DNA from: Bryoerythrophyllum caledonicum | Lineage: Eukaryota > Streptophyta > Bryopsida > Pottiales > Pottiaceae | DNA: 64,000 bases | Assembly: GCA_963971425.1 (NCBI GenBank) | Contig: OZ020525.1 | Location: 12,530,187-12,594,186 of the forward strand | Direction of reading: 5' to 3' | Notes under the pieces: generated by a model | Databases searched by the model: none | Told to the model about the DNA's origin: nothing | The model's input: only the letters and a program-made list of their open reading frames with translations | Program-made: the position numbers and the translations under genes | Part shown: positions 33,711 through 46,088 of the stretch, one piece after another | Layout of the letters: every line of letters starts with the position of its first letter | Numbering within the stretch: the stretch's first letter is position 1

Positions 33711-33865
33711 GAGATACCTTTTAGGTTTGTAGGGGACCATTTATTTGGTCACGTATTCCTCTCGAAGGATACAATAAATTTAGTATAATATAGCAGGATA
33801 TTCACCTTTGGATTTAAGATCTTCGACTAACACCATATGAAATGAATATACCTTGACCATTTTAT
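33711..33865 (+). mobile_element. MITE family M2, copy 3 (decayed)
   Basis: CCTTTTAGGTTTGTAGGGGACCAT...GGTCACGTATT and CACCTTTGGATTTAAGATC...CTAACA match the copy at 9273 (AGTAAGGGACCAT...GGTCACGTATT; CACCTTTGGATTGAAGATTC). The ends are eroded. Confidence 0.5.
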
Positions 33866-35235
33866 GACTTGTCAATTATGCAGTAGTTGTAATTATGATC
33901 CGAATTTGGAATGCTATTTGTCATTGAATGGGGCTCAGCGCAGACACAAACTAAGGTAGAGGCACCAAATTCCGTTACTGAAGCCCATTGGGGACTCAAA
34001 TGACATTGTATGTCGGAAACATTTATCTAGAAAGATGCGGAATCAGGAAAGAAATTCAACAAATATTCTTTCAAATTTAATCACAAAGATTTGGAATTGA
34101 TATTGAATTTAAAAGCCCAACAACCACCGGAGCTCATAATCAAACTCTAGAGTAGGTGAGATTTGGTGCCCTCCTTTGCTCAATGCCAACAAGTGAGAGT
34201 GAGTAAAAGAGAGAAGACATGCCATGGATAACCAACTCATGGAGGGTACCCAATGCCGATTGGCCTTGTTTGACATTCCAGGCAATGCCACCAATGAGAG
34301 CTTAACTGAGGTGGAGCAACCCAAAATTGCACACATCATGACCCAATGCCAATTTTGACTAGTGTTTTCAGATTTTGAGTTATTAACTTATTGGTTTTGG
34401 ATTACTTCATGCACCATTTTATGCATTTGCCATTTTCATGCACCATGCCATGCATACTCTATTGATCGAAATTGGGTGGCCGATCAGAATTGGGTGCCTT
34501 TACCTTAACTTGAGCTACTAATTGAGTTCAATCTATATTCAGGAAACTTTCTCACGAGATCAGTAGTTTTTTTGGTGGTCTCTTTCCACCAATTGGCCGA
34601 TATTTGAAGCCTTTGAGATGGATTGTTGCAGAAAACCTGGCTCTAACTTACCTAGAGATTTGTACTCTTGGAGACGGAACTCATAGTTCAGGTTGTTCTT
34701 TGGGTTCTTTGTAGCTGACTATGGTTCAAAGTGGCTCATTTGGATCCAATTGTAACATAGACCCGCCTGTGAAACCACAACCTTGATAAGGAAGAGACAT
34801 CAAGGTAAGCGCTTGGGTCAAATTTCACAATTAGCTTATCCTAATTTTCTTTCTCACAAAGCACGCTGCACAAATTGCACCTAGCTTGTTTGATTGGTTG
34901 GACCCAGTCGCAAACCATTCAGATTCTCGATGCATGTCTAGGAAACACTGCCAAGTCAACACCACATCAATTAGACATGATTCACATCCAAAAGCAAGAA
35001 AAAACAAACACATTACTGTAGCAAATGAACACTCAAAAACAATATCATTATATATATACTCCACATCACTTCATAAAACCAAAATGACCATACCACATTA
35101 TCATTTTCACATGCTCTCCATTAGGACTCACTTGCAGACCGAAACAAAAATACAATTCTCAGGAAAAATTTGGCGGCTATTTGTTCGCACAGAACAATTC
35201 CTCAAAGTACAAAGTAAAAAATAATAGAACATGCA
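33866..35235. other. Non-coding stretch
   Basis: Only short ORFs without coding character occur here. I recognise no repeat or RNA gene. Confidence 0.4.
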
Positions 35236-35242
35236 TACTCAC

Positions 35243-36007
35243 GTTAAGAATGTGCTGCCCGGCAATGCCAAAGTCATGTGAAGTGGACACACGCAGGCGA
35301 TTCTCCAAAACCAGACTAAATTCGACCTGAAAATCTCAACAAATTTTGCACCTTAGTTTCAAAGTGCAAAAAAACCCACATCGAACATATGTGCTTTTTA
35401 AGGTAAAGAGCTACAGTGAAGTACAGTGAAGTGCAGTGAAGGTTGTGGAATCTGCAAGTCACCTTCGCTGTGTTGTGTCTCTCGTTTGCACATGTCTTTG
35501 AGAAATTGTATCTGAATTCTTACCTCTCAACAGAGCGCTGCGGCTATGGACTCCAACACGGCATCCGAGACCATGAAGTAATCTTTTGCCAGCAGAACCT
35601 CGACTGCAAAGATGCGGAAGCTCTTCATTTGTGTCACAATCAGAGCAAAGAGCCAACCTAGTGAACCCTAATTCTCCAGCCACTCTTCCCGCGTTGTACC
35701 TTGCTCTTGCGCCATCTCGGCAACCGAAACCGTAGCCCTCGGAGTCTATCTGTTGGCATCTTGACGTTTCTTTAAGATCACAAAAGTTAATTGATGAGAG
35801 ACAAAAACAAAGAATTCAACTTTGGTCACGGTTTGTTGACAGACTTGCGTGGATGGAGCGGAAGAGCTGAACGTTGCAGGTATCAAAATTGTCTTCCTCC
35901 GCGACAGCAGAAGGCAGGTTGATGTTGTTCTCGTCGAAATTCCTCCTTCGCTCCATCAACTCCCTCGCTCCATCGAAAACCACGGCGGTCTCCTTCATCT
36001 CCGCCAT
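35243..36007 (-). CDS. Possible multi-exon gene or fragment, unrecognised
   Basis: Three exon-like blocks share one strand. Block 1 (36007 to about 35850) starts MAEMKETAVVFDGARELMER and continues through EEDNFDTCNVQLFRSIHA. Block 2 (35622-35524), after an AG and before a strong GTAAGA donor, reads SFRIFAVEVLLAKDYFMVSD then AVLESIAAAL, but meets a TGA just before the donor. Block 3 (35326-35243) has CAG and GTGAGT borders and reads VEFSLVLENRLRVSTSHDFG then IAGQHILN. The residue patterns look protein-like, mainly helical. Block 1 meets a frame problem after SIHA. I do not recognise the family. It could be a decayed host gene or one with splice sites I have misplaced. Confidence 0.35.
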
Positions 36008-36039
36008 TCCATTGTGGCACCTGGACGCCTCCAATCTCA

Positions 36040-36930
36040 GACTGCATCCTAAGCAACAATACGAACCTGCGGTATGCGATGGATCTCCTTATCGACCCCG
36101 GTTGAGCGTGGGTCGGGCGTGAGGTGTGGTGAAAGTGCCTACCAAGCCCCCGAGCCTGGCGCTCCTGCCCGCAATCCGTGCCCGTTGCGCCACGCTAGCA
36201 CCCCGCCACGATGTCGAGCTCCACATCCCTGCACGCCACGGTGGCGGATCCTGCCACGTCGTCGCCCTACCAGGTTGCCGCCCGCCCGCCCTCCCGGCTC
36301 CTCAACTCATTTGTCTGCCCTCATCCAGCCTCCATTCACATACGCCAGACTAACTGTCTCTCTCATCAAGCCCACTTCAACGTCCCTGACAGGGGATCGC
36401 TCAACTACTTCTTTCCTCCACAAACTAATTTGGATTCAAAATTGGGCACTTCTAATTTGTAGGCCAATGATAGGGATTGAGGTGATTAGGATTTACGATT
36501 TTCTCCATGTGTTCCTCCACGTTCTTGGTATGTTTTGTGAGTGTGGCTGGACACGTGTGGGCTTACTTCATTTTCTTGGTATGTTACTTGTGCACGTTAT
36601 TTATATGGGCATTTTGTCCTACGCATTTCAGGTTTCAATTGAATGTCAAAATGTGGTTCATGGTTTATATTATCATGGTTTAGGGTTTAGGGTGATAAAG
36701 ACTGTTTGTTTTCTCATGCTTTCCGGACATGATTAAAGGGATGTGAAATGGACAAGCTAATAAAGTAATGTGAAGTGGACATGATGTAAGGTTTTCATTT
36801 GCCATGTGGAAACTACTTATGTAGGGTGTTCCATAGATTACTACTAGGATTTACGATCATTTTAGTTGTTACGCCAGGGCCTACCTTTAGGGCCCACCTG
36901 GATTATGACAAGATTCGTGTATTAAGTGGA
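36040..36930. other. GC-rich then AT-rich flank, no supported gene
   Basis: A plus-strand ATG at 36211 opens MSSSTSLHATVADPATSSPY, followed by CAG then GTTGCC, which could be a short first exon diverging from the gene at 35.2-36.0 kb. No following exon is found. A TTTAGGGTTTAGGG run lies near 36681. Confidence 0.3.
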
Positions 36931-36941
36931 CGGTGGATATC

Positions 36942-39722
36942 ATGGATAGTATACACAGTGCCGTAGATCTTGGCGCTGATGATGACGTGCGCCCTTGGAT
37001 ATATGACAAAGGCACCTTGGGCAAAAGTGGCGATGTCCTAGTGTGCGACTATGAAGTTAACTTCATGTCATCCCTTGCCAATGCTATCGTCGAGGTGCTT
37101 GGAGGCGCTCTGGCGAGCAGTCCCTCCAATGATATCGCCAGCTCTCCTGAAAAAATGGCAAATCAAGGCCATTGTAGTAGCGCAATTCCTGCTGAGACGA
37201 TGAAGAAGAAATCCTGGAGGCAGGTAGCTAAAAGACTTTGTGAAGCTCTCCAAATGCCCCTACCTAGACCATTTGACCGCAAGGACCCCAAATGGGATGA
37301 TAAGGTTAATCAAGGAGGAAAAAGAAAAATCGTGAAAAAGGCCACGATACTATGGTCAAGGCTTGACGACTTCCTAGACGGAGAGATGTCGACTTGGCAA
37401 TTTCAGTGCACATTTGTTGAGGAAAATTGCCTTCGATTTCGATGGAAGGAAGACCGCACACAAGTTCGTGCTGAATCTGCAATCCAAGTGATCAAGTAAG
37501 TTCCACTCTCGCCCTGTAATTCAATTTACATATTTCCAAGTTCAAACTTTCCAATTAACATTCAAAATCCTATCGCATTCAAGTATTCTTGCCAATATGG
37601 TCCGGAGGACTACATCAAGCAATATAAGGGAGAGCTTTGGAAGGATTTTGCACACACGCTAACGGACCGTAAAGGCTCTACAAACAAGAAGAAGGCTCTT
37701 CAACGAGCCAGAAAGACCGTCCTCCAAGCTGACAGAGTTGTTGCTGCCGCGACAACTAGGGCTTCCAAGAAGGCCCGGACCGAACTTGTTGCGCTAAGTG
37801 GGATTGACTGCAATCCAACTGTAGAGCATGTGGAGAAAGATCCTGAGGAGCAAGGCCTCGTTCAAGCAGTGCAACACAGGCTTCTTCAAGCCCAGAAAAC
37901 CATTGATGCACACAAAAAAACTACTCGGAAGACCCGAGTGGGGAAAATAGTTTCTGGTATATCGATCAAGCGTGGCTGCCAATGTTCTTTTGATGCTAAG
38001 GAATTGTTGGTAGATTAAAAAATTTGCACCATAAATTTCCATTGCATGGACCATGTTAACAAAGAAAGGACACTTTGCCACAGCATGGAATTTGCCGGAT
38101 AGTAGGTTGAATTCTCCGATAGGCTCTCGCAAACCACGAAGAGCTGGATTCAATGAGCGTTGAGGAGTGGAAAGTCCCCCGCACATGTCATGGCTGACCA
38201 TAAGTCTGAGGTGATGAGATGTGCAAAGCTGAACCTGCCTACCACGAGAGACACAATCATACTCCCACACGACGTTGGGAATATTGCAAAGTCTTTGGCA
38301 AAGGAGTTGTGGAAAAAACATCGTCGGAATTCCCTTAGCGTGAGAATGTGGACCCTGGAAAATCCAGAGTCTTGGTATCACTACAATGAGTACGGGAACA
38401 TCCAACTGAACGAGCCGCCTCCAAATGACGACCCGTTTTGCCTGGCAATATAGATAGAGTAGCAATTAGAGATGATGGTGCAACATGGCCATCAACGTGC
38501 CCTCTCCATAGACGCCACATTTGGCACTAACGAGCCAAAGGTAAAATTTAAATGTCGCTCCCTTGTTTGGTACTCATTGTTGATTGCAAGAGCTCATATT
38601 CCTTAATCAGTCTGTCGTGTAGTGCCTACTGTACAGTGTGATGGTCTTCGACGAATAGGAACAAGGAATACCCGTCGTGTTCACCATACAAGGGAAGTCA
38701 CGGGAGAAAGACATTACGGCTTAGTTGACTAAGTTGAGAGACCATTACCTTGCGGTGCGACCAGATTGGCGACCGAAAGCTGTTGTGACAGATAACGACA
38801 ACACCGAGCTTAATGCCATTAGGTTTACTCTTAACCCTGTTAATTGTCATCACCTCTAACATTGTCATGTCACTGATACAATTTAATATTGGATGTGTAT
38901 AAATAGGTGTGACTTCCTTACAAAATATAGTTTTCTTGTTTGTAAGGAGCTTTGGCCTGACAAAGAAAACGTTAAGATTTTTTTTTGCCTTTGGCATGTC
39001 CGGAAAGCGTAGGTCGAGAATGCAAAGCAAAAATTATAGGCAAACTACCTCTGGACGCTGATTCTACAAGAGTGTGTTGATCTTATGGATGGATGTGGGA
39101 TTTTGGAAGGTGATGCGGCTGTCCGAGTGTCCCTCGATAGGTTTGAGCACATACGAGCAAAGGACCCTGGTGGAAAGACGTTTCTGGATTATCACCGTTG
39201 CGAAAAACCGACTTGGCGCACTGTTCTTGTCCCTTGGATATGCGAGGAAACATATGCAAGCATGGGATCAAGGTGTTCAAAATGATTCATGGCCATGTCG
39301 AAGACAAATCCATCATTCGTATTGTTGGATATTGTCCATGATATAGGAGACGTTAGTGTACATACCACGCCAGAGAAACGTCCTCGAACGCAAGCCGTGG
39401 AGAACCCAGTAAAACCACTCGCGGATTTGGGCTCACTATGGATGGAGATGTAGGATTTGGTGTCAGTCAACTCCTATTTGTTGAACCATGCGTTAGCTGG
39501 CGCGCATGAGCTAAGGGGGAAGCTCCTCAACATGAAGGCAAAGGTTGATGCTGAGGTCCTTCGTCGCAACCCTCGTTTGAAATAAACGAGGGTGATCGGA
39601 GCAAGCGGCGTATCTAGGCATGTAGCAAGAAAAGAGTGCGTAGGAGTAGGTGTTCCAGCGGAAAATCTAAATCTAAGGAAAAGTAGTATTGAGAAACCTC
39701 CCTGGCGGTTCAATGTGGGCTA
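36942..39722 (+). pseudogene. MULE (Mutator-like) transposase, decayed
   Basis: The first part (36942-37497) is open and includes a basic region and a DNA-binding-like segment (WQFQCTFVEENCLRFRWKED). After a probable intron it continues YGPEDYIKQYKGELWKDFAH with a helical Arg/Lys-rich stretch. The catalytic domain has LSIDATFGTN (first Asp, 38511-38513) and AVVTDNDNTELNAIR (second Asp, 38791-38793), then IFFCLWHVRKA, the His-containing block typical of MULE transposases. Downstream sequence (CGILEGDAAVRVSLDRFEHI) follows in frame blocks. Many in-frame stops (after AKELLVD, FAG, FDE, DITA and others) and a poor intron acceptor show it is dead. MULEs cut and paste with about 9 bp target duplications; I could not find its inverted ends. 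Confidence 0.75.
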
Positions 39723-41365
39723 AATGCACGCCATCATGGTTTTTGACCGCATAGGTTCAATGCTAACTTCATGTTTCATAGACTGTTCTTTTTAGTTTAA
39801 AGCAATCAGAGTGATACATGTCATGAATTACACTGTGCAAATGAGTATATCTCTAACATCCATACAATAATCCAAAGATTGAAAGAAATATAATGAAGGA
39901 TATTTGATGAACGGGAGGGGAAGAAATTCAAGATAAACACAATACTCGTGAAAATGTTACATGACATACGAAAATGTCAGAAATGACGTTTTCCCAAATA
40001 CTAAAGAGACCAATTAATATTAGAACATTGACAAAAAACTCCATTGAAAATCTGTGAACTCTATTTCTAAACCATGGCGTCTATAATTAAAATTGCATGG
40101 TCGCTAATATGTAAAGTACTGAAATTAGGATTTAGGGTGTATATGTGATTAGCATATACAATTCTAATAGAATACAAAATGCTGGAGCAATATGTTCAAG
40201 CAAGTAGATGTTGAAGATGACAAGTCTCTGTATGAGTAAGCAAAAAAAATTTAGCAAAATATATTTAAACTCAAGTTGAAACAAAATGTATTACAAATAT
40301 CAAAATTTCCATGCATTTGTATGTTGGTTCTAATGTACTATCAAAAGTACTATCCAATTTTAGCCCAATTAAGCCTTATTTTATTTTCTATGTGCCTACA
40401 CAACAATGAGTTCTTTTCTACTTTAGTACATGCTTTTGACGTGGCCGCCTAATCGGTGCCTGTGCCGGACCCTCTACTCCTCACCTTGTACATAGCTTGT
40501 ACCCCTTACACATCACCTTGGATACCGGCCCAAACTCTTTGCCGTCCTTCTATGTTGAAGTCACTTTCTTGACTTTATTCTAGACATTATTTTTTTTTTT
40601 CAAGACATTTTTGTTATCTTATTGAAGACAATATTTATCTATATTGAAGATATTACTATAAAAATGCATCCCAACATTCAAATGATTTTTTATTTAAAAA
40701 AGATTAATTGCTAATTTTTTAACCCGTAGAGGCCCAAGCGTAATAAAATGGCATTTTGAAAGTTCAGTTAAGTTCCTATGGTGTCAATATCTCAAATTAT
40801 TTTCTTAAATTTTCATTGTAGAAAGGCAATACTAAAATCTTAATGGAATAACAATTTTTTTCCTGGATCAAACATTTATGAATCATGTTATTTTAATATG
40901 AACCCCTTGGGCCTGAAGTACTTCAAACCTACCTCTCTAAGATGAATAGTCATAAGAATGATTGAAATTATTTTTTATAGTCTATAACAGTGGCATCAAT
41001 CACATTATGTATTTTACCATATATTCCATTTTATTAAAGAAATCAAGAATCCTATTAAACTAATAATAAATTTTCAACAATTACAAATTCAATAAAAATA
41101 CCCATATAAATCCAAATAATGTCATAAAAATATGAATCAAAACCTTTATATCTCTCTAATAATCATATATCATTCTATTCACCCCTCGAACCAAATTCCT
41201 AGTATCTATCATACTAATTTTTAAATCCTGGTATTTTTTAATCTGAGATACTAATCTATCACTGATCTGAACTGAATTACTGATACGAGTGTACTGAGAA
41301 CTTGTAATAGAGCTAAATGTTTTATGCTCATCCTTTTTAACCCTCCATGTAATTCTGTAGCTCCA
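39723..41365. other. AT-rich non-coding stretch with an R1 repeat end
   Basis: An R1 family left end follows TTAA at 40719-40722 (CCCGTAGAGGCCC) and similarity runs to about 40925. Otherwise I see nothing. Confidence 0.45.
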
Positions 41366-42190
41366 TCACAAAAATTTATATATACTTTGTATGGAGCTAC
41401 AATTTTTAAAAAATTCCCCACCTTTACAATTAAATCCCAATTCCAAAGATGCTAACTTTTCAAACTCTCTAAATGTGTGTAACCACATTCCAAAACTATA
41501 TGAGCCATAATCTCTATCTCTATGTAATTTATTGTCGAAATCATCAAAAGTAAAAATTAAATTACTAGCGAACGCACCTTCAATAGAATCATCATATTCA
41601 AAATCTCCAAAATTTGGAATTTGCACTTCCAATGCTTTTTCAGTGGTCTTCTGAAATAATCAAGGTGATAAATTTTGAAATTGATTTTGATAAAAACTAG
41701 CAATCCAACCAATTTCTTTTTATCACGAATCCATTCGAAAATTCCATCCTCCTTCCGTTGTAAATAATCACTTGGAACATACTTTCCAAATAATAATGAT
41801 TTCCCAGGTAATCCCTATTCTAAACGCCATCCTTTTGCAAACATTTTATCATTGCCTTCTTTGTGAGCCCCATTATATCTAATCTCCCTCACATTTTTAT
41901 GAATTTGAGAGAAATCCGTAGATAGCCTCTCAAAATCCTTAAATTCACTATTACTCATTGTGTGAAATGGTGTAAAAAATTCACAATGAGTACTACATCC
42001 TTTGATTCCTCGTCAACAATAATAACAGTACCATGATCTATAATCAAGGCTCCATTCATTAAATCTCAATATCCCATTGTTCCACCCCCTTGCGAAATTC
42101 AATCCTAAGCCTTCCTTGAGCAAACATTCTTGGGGCATCCATTGCCTTCCGTTCCATTAACTTGGATTTCTCATTTCCTTTCTTCTTCTT
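41366..42190 (-). pseudogene. Decayed ORF of unknown family, probably transposon-borne
   Basis: A Lys-rich start near 42190 (KKGNEKSKLMERKAMDAPRM) leads into GRLRIEFRKGWNNGILRFNE, then, after a stop and a frame change, HTMSNSEFKDFERLSTDFSQ and REIRYNGAHKEGNDKMFAKG, then LFGKYVPSDYLQRKEDGIFE. The open end (41632-41366) has VQIPNFGDFEYDDSIEGAFA. The mix of conserved-looking Trp, Gly and His suggests an enzyme domain. I considered a TET/JBP-like oxygenase but cannot support it by motif. It has at least two stops and one frame change. Confidence 0.45.
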
Positions 42191-42632
42191 TATACTACAA
42201 AGAAGAAAGTCAAACATTAAAATAATATATTCAAATATATACTAATAATTATATATGACTTTAATTCCTAAAGGCCCAAAGCATTTTCACACCAAAAATG
42301 ATATTAACTAATGAAAAATCATGTTAGCCAAATGTGCATCAAATTTTAGAAGTAGAAAAGGGGTAGGAGGTGTCCTTCAAAATCTTACAATACAACTATA
42401 TGTTGAGAATTATTGATGCACAAACAAGTTTTGCATATATCATATTGTCGTGCACAACCACATCGTGCGAAGATAACATCGTGTCAATCAGGTGAGAACG
42501 CATAGTCAGAGACAACTCGAGAGTAACGATGACATAACCACCACCGTTACCTCTATAAAACAATAATACAATGCACACTTACACACTTTCAGCAATCCAG
42601 ACTAGGGGAAAAGAAATAAATGACCCATGACC
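42191..42632. other. Non-coding stretch beyond the 3' end of the gypsy element
   Basis: I looked here for the 3' LTR of the element above and found no sequence matching the 50.5-53.5 kb side. An R1-like end (AATTCCTAAAGGCCC) is near 42262. Confidence 0.4.
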
Positions 42633-44009
42633 TCATGCACCAAGAATGCTTAACTCCACCGGTACTTCCAACAGAGGTGGAGTTAAGCATTCTAAATGCC
42701 ACCCCGTAGAACATAAGTCACAAATAACCATAGTGGCTGCCCTTTTGGCACTACCACACAACCGACAACGTAATCCAGTAGAGATGTGAGAGAGACCAGG
42801 GTGTACTGTTCCATCAATGTGTGGCAAGTGGCAAGGTGCACAATTACGTGTGTGATCCTTCCACTTCTTGCCATCACGACCCTCCAAGACTAACACTCTT
42901 GAGTCCTTCACCTCTCGAACTCTCAAGATTACCCTTCCTGCTGTCACATCCAAGGTGGTGGGCGCTGCTTGCTGCAAATACACATAGTCTCCAGGTGTAA
43001 AACGCCGCACCTGCGGTCGATAACCAACTCCCCATATTGTAGCATAGCGCAGCGTATCCCGGTGTTGAGCAATGGAGAGGTTCTCCAATGCCATAGGCAT
43101 CACCCTTTTGAACAACTCTGCACGTTGCTCACACACTTGAGCCCATGTGTCTGGATTGTCCATATTAGCCAACACGGTGTCAGTATCTGCTTGAATGGCC
43201 TTCGGTAAAACCGGGTGCCTTCCAAACAATAGATAGTAAGGTGAAAAAGATGCCAAGGATGCCTGTTTGCTGAACCGATAGCCCATTGCTATCCATGGTA
43301 GCTGTAAATCCCAATCCTGGTGGTGTCATTTCTTCAAGCTGTACTTCCGGAGCCCCCTCTTGACGGTTTGCACCATGCGCTCCGCCAATCCATCTGCTTC
43401 GGGGTGATCCCTCGAAGTAGTGCGATGGTCAATCATTGTTTGCTCACACAAAGTCTGAAATTCACCCAAGAACTCTCTACCTTGGTCTGTGAGTACCTCT
43501 GCTGGAGCTCCAAAGCGACTCAGAACACGGTCAAGAAATGAATATGCAGCTCCCTCACTAAACTTATCAGGTAATGCCACTAACTCTATCCATTTCGAGA
43601 AATACTCGATGATTACCAACACATACTTGTTGTGTCGAGGTGTCACTGGCAATGGACCTGCAAAATCCAAGCTCCATCTATATCCTAAGCCCATAATTGG
43701 CAAAGATTGTAACTGAGGCATTGGAGCGTTAAAAGACGCTCGTACCCGGTCACACACCATACACCGAGCCACTAAAGCTTGCACTTGGGATTGCATTCCA
43801 CGCCACCAGTAGTGAATATGAAGTAGACTATAAGTCCTCCGCACTCCAAAGTGTCCAAGGTCCTCATGAGTATCTTTAATCAATTTCACTCTCTCTATTG
43901 GAGCTGGTACTACCTTCTTAGTACCATCTGGCCACAATCTCACAAGATGAGTCCTCTCCCATACAAACCTCTTAGCTCGTTGTAGAACCCTATCTCTCTC
44001 CTTATGAGC
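42633..44009 (-). pseudogene. Integrase with C-terminal PHD finger
   Basis: The HHCC zinc site is HEDLGHFGVRR...CMVCDR. The DDE core shows WSLDFAGPLPV, EVLTDQGREFLGEF and ADGLAERMVQTVKRGLR. After the core comes a GPF/Y-like module (RFTPGDYVYLQQ...GRVILRVREVKDSRVLVLEG). The last 40 residues begin a PHD finger: CRLCGSAKRAATMVICDLC then STGWHLECLTPPLLEVPVE, giving the first C4-H-C ligands. The expected final Cys pair is missing, because a 17 bp inverted copy of upstream sequence occupies that place (42644-42692) and the frame ends. PHD fingers usually read histone H3 tails. Stops: TAG near 44009 and TGA near 43325. Confidence 0.85.
42644..42692. repeat. Perfect 17 bp inverted repeat at the end of the PHD finger
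   Basis: GAATGCTTAACTCCACC (42644-42660) and its exact reverse complement (42676-42692) flank 15 bases. One arm encodes the PHD residues around ECLTPP; the other replaces the expected end of the finger. A template-switch replication error would make exactly this. Confidence 0.9.
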
Positions 44010-46088
44010 CTATGAAGCCACTGCTTCTCCATCCTTCAAAAACTGCATCACATTTGTGTCCTCATGGATATCTCTGGCACCCCCAGACTCTTCACCTCCA
44101 TCCTCATCTACTGTGGCCACAGTAGCTTCCCCGGTGGTGTCTCCATTCATTGCTAATATCCCCAGAAAACCCGAACAATGCCACCCTGGCAACGGGTCAG
44201 TTTCACCCTTAGTATGCCACCTAGCACCTGTATCATCCTCTTGGTTTGGAATTGAATTGCGGCTAAGGCCATCTGCATCCATGTTAACCAAGCCTGCCCT
44301 ATGAACCACCTTGAAGTCATACTCCATCAACATCAAGGCCCATCGTGCTAATTTTCCTGTCAATTTATCAGACTCCATCAACCATTTCAACGGTTGATGA
44401 TCTATAACTAACAGAAATTCGTTACCATAAAGATAAGACCGTAAATGAGCAATTGCCCATATCGCAGCCAAGCATTCCCCCTCATACGAGCTATACTGAG
44501 CCTCAGCATTGTTGTTGGACCGGCTGGGATACGCAATCACAAATTCCTTACCATCATCATCCATTTGCGTCAATACTACACCAATCCCCAACGAGCTCCA
44601 ATCTGTGTGTAGCTGATACGTCCTTCCTGCTATAGGCCTTCGAAGTATTGGTGCTGATGCCAAACGGTCTTTCAATTGTTGAAAGGCCGCCTCTTGCTCA
44701 TCTCCCTAGCTCCAAGGTTGATCATTCCTTGTCAACATGGTTAATGGCTTGACAATAGCACTGAAAGTTTTGACAAACTTTCTATAATAGTTACACAACC
44801 CCAGAAATGCTCTCAACCTACTAACATCTCGTGGTCTAGGAATAGACATCACCACTTCCACTTTGTTAGCTACCACACCTAATCCACTTGGATAAATCAT
44901 GTGGCCTAAATACTCAATGCGATCAAAGTAGAATTTGCACTTACCAGGGTGCAACTTTAATCCATGAAGCCTCAATCTAGCAAAAACCTCCATCAAGTGT
45001 AGTCTATGTTGCTTTCGATTCCTGCTAAAGACAATGATGTCATCGATATAGCATCTCACGAAATCCAACCCCGAGAATACTCTGTCCATAACCCTTTGAA
45101 ATTCTGCTAGAGCATTCTTCAATCCAAACGGTAGAAACTTCCATTGAAACAACCGGTCCTTCCCATCCCTATCAATGCCCCAGAACGCGGTTTTTTCCTT
45201 GTCTTCCTCTCTCAATCCAATCTGGTGGTATCCAGAGCGTAAATCCAACGTACTAAACACCTTGGCATGGCCAATGGCCTCAAAATTCTCCTCTGGAGTT
45301 GGCATTGCATAACGGTCTGACTTAGTGAATTAATTAATTCTCCTATAGTCACCACACATCCTTTTCTCAGTCCAATTATCATAAATGTCCTTTTTGGATG
45401 GCATAACCGTTGCTGATGCATACTCACAATCTGGAGGAGCCAACTCCACCAACCCTGTAGCCATTAATTCTTCAGTGCGAGTATGAATCACTTTCCGCTC
45501 CATGTCGCTGTACTTGTATGGCTTTCGATAAATTGGTGCTTCGTCGGTTAAGTTAATACGCACTTCTTGCCCTTTCAACACTCCCAAATCATTCAAACTG
45601 AAAGCAAAACAATCTAAATACTCCTTCAGGAACTCATGGTCCTGCACCTCCACTGCTCCATCCGCCAGGCCTACTCTTGGTTTCCAAGTGTCCTTAGTCA
45701 CCACCTCCTTCGGTTCCTTTGGAGCAGGGTTTTCCACCCTTGGTTGCTATTGAATCCCCAGTGAAGGAGACTCCCCTCCTTCCTCCTCAATAACACTCCC
45801 AAGTCCTTCTAATTGACCCAATTTGTCAATTTCTTCCATGTGAAGAGCTGTGTGTTCTTCCAAGAAGATCTTCTCCACAACATCCTCCAAATCCATCCTC
45901 TGGTGAGCCAATTTGCTCCCTTCACTCCAGTTCTCCCCTCCATAGTGAAGATTTGTTGCCTTGGTGGTCGCGAAAATATTTGCGTTATCCCACATGTTCC
46001 ATGGATGAGGTGCCAAGGCCCTCTCGCCCCCAACCACCTTGCTTTTTCCTGACAGAGGCAAGTGGTTCTCCTGCCGCCCGCAACTCAT
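44010..46088 (-). pseudogene. Reverse transcriptase and RNase H of the gypsy element
   Basis: An acidic spacer (46088-45747) precedes the polymerase. RT blocks are RRINxFTKSDRYAMPTPEE (interrupted by TAA at 45329), FSTLDLRSGYHQIGL, FLPFGLKNALAEFQRVMDRV and RCYIDDIIVFSRN, where YIDD is the catalytic aspartate pair. The RNase H part has YQLHTDWSSLGIGVVL, EGECLAAIWAIAHLRSYLYG, FLLVIDHQPLKWLM and MDADGLSRN. Stops: TAG near 45747, TAA near 45329, TAG near 44705. Catalytic residues are all kept, so decay is by stops, not by active-site loss. Confidence 0.9.

Noticed and set aside
36074..36736. 220-codon plus-strand ORF
   Set aside because: Composition is Pro/Arg-rich then hydrophobic with no domain; it overlaps a possible short exon in another frame and looks accidental.
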